NCBI RefSeq assembly: GCF_000015285.1
Contig: NC_008709.1
Span: 1,426,001-1,490,000 of the forward strand
From: Psychromonas ingrahamii 37
Lineage (GTDB): Bacteria; Pseudomonadota; Gammaproteobacteria; Enterobacterales; Psychromonadaceae
Direction of reading: 5' to 3'
Length of the DNA stretch: 64,000 nucleotides
How positions within the stretch are numbered: the first letter of the stretch is position 1; every line of letters begins with the position of its first letter. Made by a program: the position numbers and the translations under genes. Shown piece after piece: positions 58,810 through 64,000 of this stretch. The notes under the pieces were generated by a model. The model was given only the letters and a program-made list of their open reading frames with translations, ran no database searches and was not told the DNA's origin.

Positions 58810-58900
58810 GGAGGGGTGGCAGAGCGGCTGAATGCACTGGTCTTGAAAACCAGCGAGGGTTAATAGCTCTCCGAGAGTTCAAATCTCTCCTCCTCCGCCA
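58810..58900 (+). tRNA. tRNA-Ser(UGA), copy 2
   Basis: 91 bases identical to copy 1, with anticodon TGA and encoded CCA. The flanks differ from copy 1 except for about six bases before the gene, so each copy has its own promoter and terminator. Confidence 0.97.
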
Positions 58901-58906
58901 CATTAA

Positions 58907-58936
58907 GAAAACCCACTGCCTGCAGTGGGTTTTTTC
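58907..58936 (+). terminator. Terminator after tRNA-Ser copy 2
   Basis: ACCCACTGC and GCAGTGGGT form a 9-bp stem around CT, followed by a T-run. Confidence 0.93.
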
Positions 58937-59191
58937 ATTTCTGACGTCTTTCATTTTGATCCTCTATTTTACTTTATTCAAATGTCTTCAGTAATCGTGT
59001 TTTTTCGCTTATAAAAACAAATTTTTAATGTTATATTTATTCCCCTTTGATTATTCTGCTGTGTTGTTTTCGTTATCATAATCCCTGATTACCAAAAGAC
59101 TATTATCCAGTTGTTATCTCTTTTTTATAGTCCTTGTTTTATTTTTAGCTTAATGTTTTAGTTGTTGCTTTGGCATTAACGGAGAAATTTT

Positions 59192-59836
59192 GTGATAAAT
59201 ATCCTGTTGGTTGATGACCATGAATTAGTTCGTACAGGGATTTGCCGTATCATTGATGATGTTCGAGGCATGAAAGTTATTGGAGAAGCACAAAGTGGTG
59301 AAGAGGCCGTAAAATGGTGCCGAAAAAATCACCCCGATGTTGTGTTAATGGATATTAATATGCCAGGGATGGGTGGTTTAGATGCAATGCACAAAATTTT
59401 GCGTATCAATGAAGATTTAAAAATCATTATGCTAACAATGCATACCGAGAATCCTTTCCCCTCAAAAGTAATGCAGGCAGGTGCGTCCGGTTACATAAGT
59501 AAATCTGCCGGCCCCGATGAAGTATTAAACGCGATCCGTTTGGTGCATTCCGGGCAACGTTATTTGGCGCCTGAAATTGCACAGAAAATAGCACTTTCAC
59601 AACTGTCTCCGACTGCGGATGATCCATTTAGCGTGCTATCAGAAAGAGAGTTACAAATTATGATGATGATAACCAAGGGGCAGCGTGTGGTGGATATATC
59701 GGAGCAACTTGGTTTAAGCCCAAAAACAATTAATAGCTACCGCTATCGTTTGTTTGATAAACTCGATGTAAAGGGTGACGTTGGTTTGACTCATTTGGCG
59801 ATACGTTATGGCATGCTTGATACAGCTATGCTGTAA
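59192..59836 (+). CDS. uvrY: Response regulator UvrY (GacA family)
   Basis: UvrY/GacA is the response regulator of the BarA(GacS)-UvrY system that drives Csr-type small RNAs. The protein has 214 residues and starts with GTG. The receiver domain has the DDHE acidic pair (residues 8-9), the phosphorylated Asp54 in VLMDINMPG, and the conserved Lys near residue 104. A LuxR-type helix-turn-helix follows (SERELQIMMMI, LGLSPKTINSYRYR). It precedes uvrC, as in E. coli. Confidence 0.96.
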   Translation: MINILLVDDHELVRTGICRIIDDVRGMKVIGEAQSGEEAVKWCRKNHPDVVLMDINMPGMGGLDAMHKILRINEDLKIIMLTMHTENPFPSKVMQAGASGYISKSAGPDEVLNAIRLVHSGQRYLAPEIAQKIALSQLSPTADDPFSVLSERELQIMMMITKGQRVVDISEQLGLSPKTINSYRYRLFDKLDVKGDVGLTHLAIRYGMLDTAML

Positions 59837-59928
59837 TCTGTTGCAGATGTAATGTAAAAAATAAGGGCGACTGAAAATGCACAATTTAGCCTTGTTAAGT
59901 AGTTTACTGTGCGAGGTTTATTTTTTAT

Positions 59929-61758
59929 ATGAGTGATTTTTGCCCGACCGATTTTTTAAAAACGGTCACCTCTGAACCGGGTGTCTACCGCATGTTTAAC
60001 CAACAAAAAGTGATTTATGTTGGTAAAGCAAAAAACCTGAAAAAACGCCTCAGCAGTTATTTTAGCCTTACCCAAAAACACCCTAAAACATTAGCGCTGG
60101 TCAGTCATATTGACAGAATTGAAGTGACGGTCACGCACACTGAAACTGAAGCACTGATCCTCGAACACAACTTTATCAAGCGTTACAAGCCTCATTATAA
60201 TGTGTTGTTACGTGATGATAAGTCTTATCCTTACCTGTTTTTAAGTGACCATAAACATCCACAACTGACTTTAGTGCGTACCCAAAATAGTAAACGAAAA
60301 GGGACCTATTTTGGCCCCTATCCGAGTGGTGGGGCGGTGAGAGAAAGTCTGCATTTAATGCAAAAACTGTTTCCAATACGTCAATGTGAAGACAGTTATT
60401 ACAGCAATCGCTCCCGTCCCTGTCTGCAGTATCAATTAAAACGTTGTCTTGCGCCCTGCGTCAATGCGATGCCGGAATCTGAATATCAGCACCAAGTTGA
60501 ATTAGCCAGTGCCTTCTTACAAGGTAAAAGTCAAAATGTGATAAATCAGCTGGTTGATGAAATGGAAGTGGCAAGTCAGACCCTTGAATTTGAGAAAGCA
60601 GCGGTGCGACGCGATCAAATCCAATCCTTAAAAAAAGTGCAGGAACAGCAATGGGTCAGCGGTGATATTGAACAGTTAGATGTTGTCGGTTTCAGTTATG
60701 AGCAAGGTTTTGCCAGTATACACCTACTGTTTGTCCGTCAGGGGCGAATATTAGGTAGCCGTAATTATTTTCCTAAAATCCCCAAAAACTCGAGTAAAGA
60801 TGAAGTGTTAAGCGCTTTTTTAAGCCAGTTTTATCTGTCCGGGCAAAATGGACGCGCAATACCAAGGGAAATTTTGCTCAGTGATGATTTTGCTGAACGT
60901 GCTATTTTTACTGATTTATTTACTGAATATTGTGGCTATAAAACAGCATTAAAAGTAGATGTGCGTGGTGAGCGTGCGAGGTTTGTCAAACTGGCACAAA
61001 AAAATGCCCAAATAGCATTACAGAGCCATCTCAGCCAAAAAAACAACATATTAAAGCGTTATCAGCTGCTGGAGGCGAAATTGGACTTAAGTAAACCGAT
61101 TTTGCGCATGGAATGTTATGATATTTCGCATATGATGGGGGAAAAAACAGTCGCATCCTGTGTTGTGTTTAATCGTGAGGGGGAAAAAAAATCTGATTAC
61201 CGTCGTTTTAATATTACTGGTATTACGCCTGGCGATGACTATGCGGCAATGGGACAAGTGCTAGCGCGACGTTTTAAAGCGCTGCAGGAGACAGAAAACA
61301 TTCCTGATATTATTTTTATCGACGGGGGGGTGGGGCAATTAAACCAAGCTGAAAATATTATTAGCTCTCTTGAAGAAAACTTTAAAGATAAATACCCGTT
61401 ATTGATAGGTATTGCCAAAGGCGAAGGCCGTAAGCCTGGCTTAGAAACACTTATTTTAGCCGGAACCCACGAAATTATTGAATTGAGCAGTGATTCACCT
61501 GCGCTGCATTTAATACAGCAAATTCGTGATGAATCGCATCGTTTTGCGATTATGGGGCATCGCCAGCAACGTGATAAAACAAGAAGAACAAGTACATTAG
61601 AAAATATCAGTGGAGTAGGCACTAAACGTCGTCAGGCGTTATTAAACCACTTAGGGGGATTACAGGGTGTTATGTCCGCAAGTATTGACGAATTGCAAAA
61701 AATTCCCGGCATAAGCGCTTCATTAGCTGAAACAATTTATGAAGCTTTGCATAATTAA
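59929..61758 (+). CDS. uvrC: Excinuclease subunit UvrC
   Basis: UvrC makes both incisions in nucleotide excision repair. The protein has 609 residues. It has an N-terminal GIY-YIG domain (GVYRMF, then VIYVGKAKNLKKRLSSYF), a UVR motif near residues 200-235, the RNase H-like C-terminal nuclease (MECYDISHMMG, FIDGGVGQLNQAE), and two helix-hairpin-helix motifs at the end (ISGVGTKRRQALLNHLGG). It follows uvrY by about 90 bases. Confidence 0.98.
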   Translation: MSDFCPTDFLKTVTSEPGVYRMFNQQKVIYVGKAKNLKKRLSSYFSLTQKHPKTLALVSHIDRIEVTVTHTETEALILEHNFIKRYKPHYNVLLRDDKSYPYLFLSDHKHPQLTLVRTQNSKRKGTYFGPYPSGGAVRESLHLMQKLFPIRQCEDSYYSNRSRPCLQYQLKRCLAPCVNAMPESEYQHQVELASAFLQGKSQNVINQLVDEMEVASQTLEFEKAAVRRDQIQSLKKVQEQQWVSGDIEQLDVVGFSYEQGFASIHLLFVRQGRILGSRNYFPKIPKNSSKDEVLSAFLSQFYLSGQNGRAIPREILLSDDFAERAIFTDLFTEYCGYKTALKVDVRGERARFVKLAQKNAQIALQSHLSQKNNILKRYQLLEAKLDLSKPILRMECYDISHMMGEKTVASCVVFNREGEKKSDYRRFNITGITPGDDYAAMGQVLARRFKALQETENIPDIIFIDGGVGQLNQAENIISSLEENFKDKYPLLIGIAKGEGRKPGLETLILAGTHEIIELSSDSPALHLIQQIRDESHRFAIMGHRQQRDKTRRTSTLENISGVGTKRRQALLNHLGGLQGVMSASIDELQKIPGISASLAETIYEALHN

Positions 61759-61909
61759 TAAAAATTAAAATGGTAATCCTATTAATTACTCTTTAGGATT
61801 TGCATAATGAAACCATAAAATGCAAAAATAGCTTATAATCAAGCTGGTTATAAATTTGTAAACTTGTATTTCCAAGTGAATTGGGGATCGATCATCAAAG
61901 GACATTTTA

Positions 61910-62461
61910 ATGTTAAACATCCCAAATTTATTAACGGGTTTTCGACTTTTCTTAATCCCCATTTTTGTATTTTTTTATTTTTCACCCTTTAACTGGGGTG
62001 AGTTAATTGCAGCTTTTCTTTTTTTAACCGCTGGAATAACGGATTATTTAGATGGTTACCTCGCTAGAAAACTCGATCAGCAGACTGCTTTTGGTGCTTT
62101 TTTGGATCCTGTGGCCGATAAAATAATGGTGGCGGTGGCATTAGTGATGATCGTGGAACACTACGCTGTTATCTGGATAACCATTCCTGCGATGGTTATG
62201 ATCTGCCGAGAAATAATCATTTCTGCTCTTCGAGAGTGGATGGCAGAACTTGGGGAAAGATCCAGCGTTGCTGTTTCATGGATCGGCAAAGTAAAAACAG
62301 TTGCTCAGATGACTGCACTTTTTTTACTGATTTGGCAGCATTCAATCGTCATGGAGTGGTTAGGTTTCATCGCTTTATATATAGCAACCGGATTAACACT
62401 TTGGTCGATGGTTGTCTATTTGCGCGCGGCATGGCCAGCACTGAGTAAAAATTCACTATAA
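61910..62461 (+). CDS. pgsA: Phosphatidylglycerophosphate synthase PgsA
   Basis: PgsA joins CDP-diacylglycerol and glycerol 3-phosphate in the inner membrane, the first step to phosphatidylglycerol and cardiolipin. The 183-residue protein has about four to six membrane segments. The CDP-alcohol phosphotransferase signature is complete: DYLDGYLAR, then [10 protein letters not shown] (near residues 42-67). AAAGGACA precedes the ATG. It is followed by the tRNA operon as in E. coli. Confidence 0.97.
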   Translation: MLNIPNLLTGFRLFLIPIFVFFYFSPFNWGELIAAFLFLTAGITDYLDGYLARKLDQQTAFGAFLDPVADKIMVAVALVMIVEHYAVIWITIPAMVMICREIIISALREWMAELGERSSVAVSWIGKVKTVAQMTALFLLIWQHSIVMEWLGFIALYIATGLTLWSMVVYLRAAWPALSKNSL

Positions 62462-62537
62462 TTAGTCTATTAAGGCAGCGCTTCGTTTAAAAAAGAAGCT
62501 AACAGTATAAAACTGATAAAAAAATTGTTAAAGTGTA

Positions 62538-62565
62538 TTGACTCATTTCTAATAATCATTAGAAT
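62538..62565 (+). promoter_or_regulatory. Promoter of the tRNA Gly-Cys-Leu operon
   Basis: TTGACT (62538-62543) and TAGAAT (62560-62565) are spaced by 16 bases. A transcript would run through about 150 bases, including a decayed tRNA-Gly-like stretch, before the first intact tRNA. Confidence 0.65.
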
Positions 62566-62627
62566 GCGCACACATCGAGAGGGGATTTAGTTTACTAACA
62601 ACCTTAAGATAATAGTTTAAATGTGAT

Positions 62628-62695
62628 GTGGTACTAGTTAAGTTTGTCGAGACCAACCTTGAAAAGAACTGACTGGAGTTACGAGTTTACTCGTA
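62628..62695 (+). pseudogene. Decayed tRNA-Gly copy
   Basis: GTGGTACTAGTTAAGTTTG closely resembles the 5' part of the intact tRNA-Gly (GCGGTACTAGCTCAGTTGG). ACCAACCTTG corresponds to the anticodon arm, and GGAGTTACGAGTTTACTCGT resembles the T arm region. Several arms can no longer pair. It lies about 93 bases before the intact gene, consistent with a former tandem duplication. Confidence 0.7.
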
Positions 62696-62720
62696 ATGAT
62701 AAAACCGCAAACAATGCGAT

Positions 62721-62796
<76 letters not shown>

Positions 62797-62811
62797 AATT
62801 TAAAGTATATT

Positions 62812-62885
62812 GGCGGAATGGCAGAGTGGCCATGCAGTGGATTGCAAATCCATCCATCTCGGTTCGACTCCGGGTTCCGCCTCCA
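62812..62885 (+). tRNA. tRNA-Cys(GCA)
   Basis: 74 bases with GGCGGAA acceptor arm, anticodon loop TTGCAAA (anticodon GCA), T loop GTTCGACTC and an encoded CCA. It lies 15 bases behind tRNA-Gly. Confidence 0.97.
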
Positions 62886-62899
62886 CATTTTAAAGTTTT

Positions 62900-62985
62900 G
62901 CCCGAATGGTGGAATCGGTAGACACAAGGGATTTAAAATCCCTCGCCTTATGGGTGTGCGAGTTCAAGTCTCGCTTCGGGCACCA
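62900..62985 (+). tRNA. tRNA-Leu(UAA)
   Basis: 86 bases with GCCCGAA acceptor arm, anticodon stem GGGAT/ATCCC with loop TTTAAAA (anticodon TAA), a long variable arm, T loop GTTCAAGTC and an encoded CCA. Last gene of the operon. Confidence 0.97.
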
Positions 62986-62992
62986 GTTTAAA

Positions 62993-63026
62993 AAAAGCTT
63001 CACGTTATCGTGAAGCTTTTTTTTTT
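62993..63026 (+). terminator. Terminator of the tRNA operon
   Basis: AAAAGCTTCACG and CGTGAAGCTTTT form a 12-bp stem with a TTAT loop, followed by a long T-run. Confidence 0.93.
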
Positions 63027-63104
63027 GCCTGATGAAAAATAAAATAAAACAATTTATTTTATTTGCTATTAACAACCACTGTTTTATGGCTGTAATCGAT
63101 TTTA

Positions 63105-63134
63105 GGCAATAAAAAAGGCACTTAGTGTACCTTG
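63105..63134 (-). terminator. Terminator of arcA
   Basis: On the - strand AAGGTACACTAAGTGCCTT folds into a short hairpin followed by six T. It lies about 30 bases beyond the arcA stop. Confidence 0.7.
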
Positions 63135-63164
63135 ATATATGTTTTGCTATAAAGTCTGCTGTTT

Positions 63165-63881
63165 TTATTCTACATCACCACAGAAGCGGTAACCTTCACC
63201 ATGAATGGTCGCAATAATTTCAGGTGCATCAGGAATACTCTCAAAATGTTTGCGGATACGGCGGATAGTAACGTCAACAGTACGATCCTGTGCTTTTAAT
63301 TCTCGTCCGGTCATTTTCATTAATAAATCTGCGCGTGTTTGAATTTTTCCCGGATTTTCAATGAAATGTAATATAGCTCTGAATTCACTGCGTGGTAATT
63401 TACAGATATTACCATCAGGGCTAATCAGTGAGCGACTTTCTATTTCAAGTGTCCAACCGTTAAATTTGTAATTTTCTACTTTTTTACCTGTTTCTTCAAA
63501 ATAAATATTATCTTGCATAGTACGTGTTAACAGGTTTCGTGTACGTATGGTTAATTCACGAGGATTAAAAGGTTTAGTGATGTAATCATCGGCACCAATT
63601 TCCAATCCCAGTATTTTATCAACTTCATTATCACGACCCGTTAAAAAAATAAGCGCAATATTTTCATGTTCACGTAACTCTCGCGCTAATAACAGACCAT
63701 TTTTACCAGGTAAATTAATATCCATAATAATCAAGTTAATATTATTTTCCTTGATGGCCTGGTGCATCTCATTACCATCATTCGCTTCCAAAACATTATA
63801 TCCTTCTGCTTCAAAAACACTTTTTAACATGTTACGTGTGACTAACTCATCTTCAACAATAAGTATGTTTGCGGTTGACAT
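63165..63881 (-). CDS. arcA: Aerobic respiration response regulator ArcA
   Basis: ArcA is the OmpR-family regulator that represses aerobic respiration genes under oxygen limitation, phosphorylated by ArcB. The 238-residue length matches. The receiver domain has EDE (residues 10-12), phosphorylated Asp54 in IIMDINLPG, and Lys near residue 103 (ITKPFNPRE). The C-terminal winged helix ends in [14 protein letters not shown], typical of ArcA. Its partner arcB is not in the window. Confidence 0.97.
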   Translation of the reverse strand: MSTANILIVEDELVTRNMLKSVFEAEGYNVLEANDGNEMHQAIKENNINLIIMDINLPGKNGLLLARELREHENIALIFLTGRDNEVDKILGLEIGADDYITKPFNPRELTIRTRNLLTRTMQDNIYFEETGKKVENYKFNGWTLEIESRSLISPDGNICKLPRSEFRAILHFIENPGKIQTRADLLMKMTGRELKAQDRTVDVTIRRIRKHFESIPDAPEIIATIHGEGYRFCGDVE

Positions 63882-64000
63882 TAGGTACCTCTCTATTTTC
63901 GAATCTTTATATCCCTTTGCCTTATTCGGCGTGAAGATGTTTTTTATATCTCATGTTTTTTGATTGTTCGTGGAAATATACATTTCCCGATTAAACTGCG

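Noticed and set aside
58728-58994. Open frames overlapping the second tRNA-Ser
   Set aside because: They run through a tRNA gene and its terminator and have no family features.

Overview
The window looks like the chromosome of an AT-rich, marine, cold-type gammaproteobacterium. Gene content and order fit the Vibrio/Shewanella/Psychromonas side of the class: a complete division and cell-wall (dcw) cluster, DciA next to secA, a periplasmic LigE-type ATP-dependent DNA ligase, the rlmN-pilW-rodZ-ispG-hisS-yfgM-bamB-der string, and uvrY-uvrC-pgsA followed by tRNA-Gly-Cys-Leu. My best guess is Psychromonas or a close relative. This is inferred from gene order and protein features, not from a database search.

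1-18,000: the dcw cluster, all on the + strand and tightly packed: mraZ (5' end cut off by the window edge), rsmH, ftsL, ftsI, murE, murF, mraY, murD, ftsW, murG, murC, ddl, ftsQ, ftsA, ftsZ, then lpxC. Together these make lipid II, move it across the membrane and build the divisome. 18,000-26,800: dciA (-), secA, mutT, then ligE (-), nadC (-), coaE, zapD, yacG, a HopJ-family gene with a partial tandem duplication, and yciH (-). 26,850-28,300: an IS30-family element and a broken feoA-like gene behind a Fur-box-like site. 28,465-38,800: rlmN, pilW, rodZ, ispG, a ~320-bp inverted-repeat (MITE-like) element, hisS, yfgM, bamB, der and a zinc-ribbon gene. 38,850-43,770: dolP, diaA, yraN and lpoA on the - strand, then rsmI and the RNase P RNA gene rnpB on the + strand.

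43,800-53,100 is an accessory region that starts immediately behind rnpB. It holds a tyrosine integrase split by one frameshift, an acyltransferase-3 membrane protein, a serine recombinase with res-like repeats, an IS3 element whose orfA has lost a base, an IS91-family transposase remnant, a PEP-CTERM protein, a reverse-transcriptase fragment beside two copies of a hairpin-forming repeat, one integron-type gene cassette with its attC site, and a ~440-bp segment bounded by IS30-like inverted ends around a small membrane-protein gene. The - strand leuS-lptE-holA-nadD operon resumes at 53,100.

53,100-64,000: nadD, holA, lptE, leuS (-), two identical tRNA-Ser(UGA) genes, uvrY, uvrC, pgsA, the tRNA Gly-Cys-Leu operon preceded by a decayed tRNA-Gly copy, and arcA (-).

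I did not find a complete, clearly new multi-gene system. The best candidates for undescribed biology are the hairpin repeat pair next to the reverse-transcriptase fragment, the solo integron cassette, the IS30-ended mini-element with cargo, the repeat family around hisS and coaE, and the duplicated membrane-targeting helix of FtsA.
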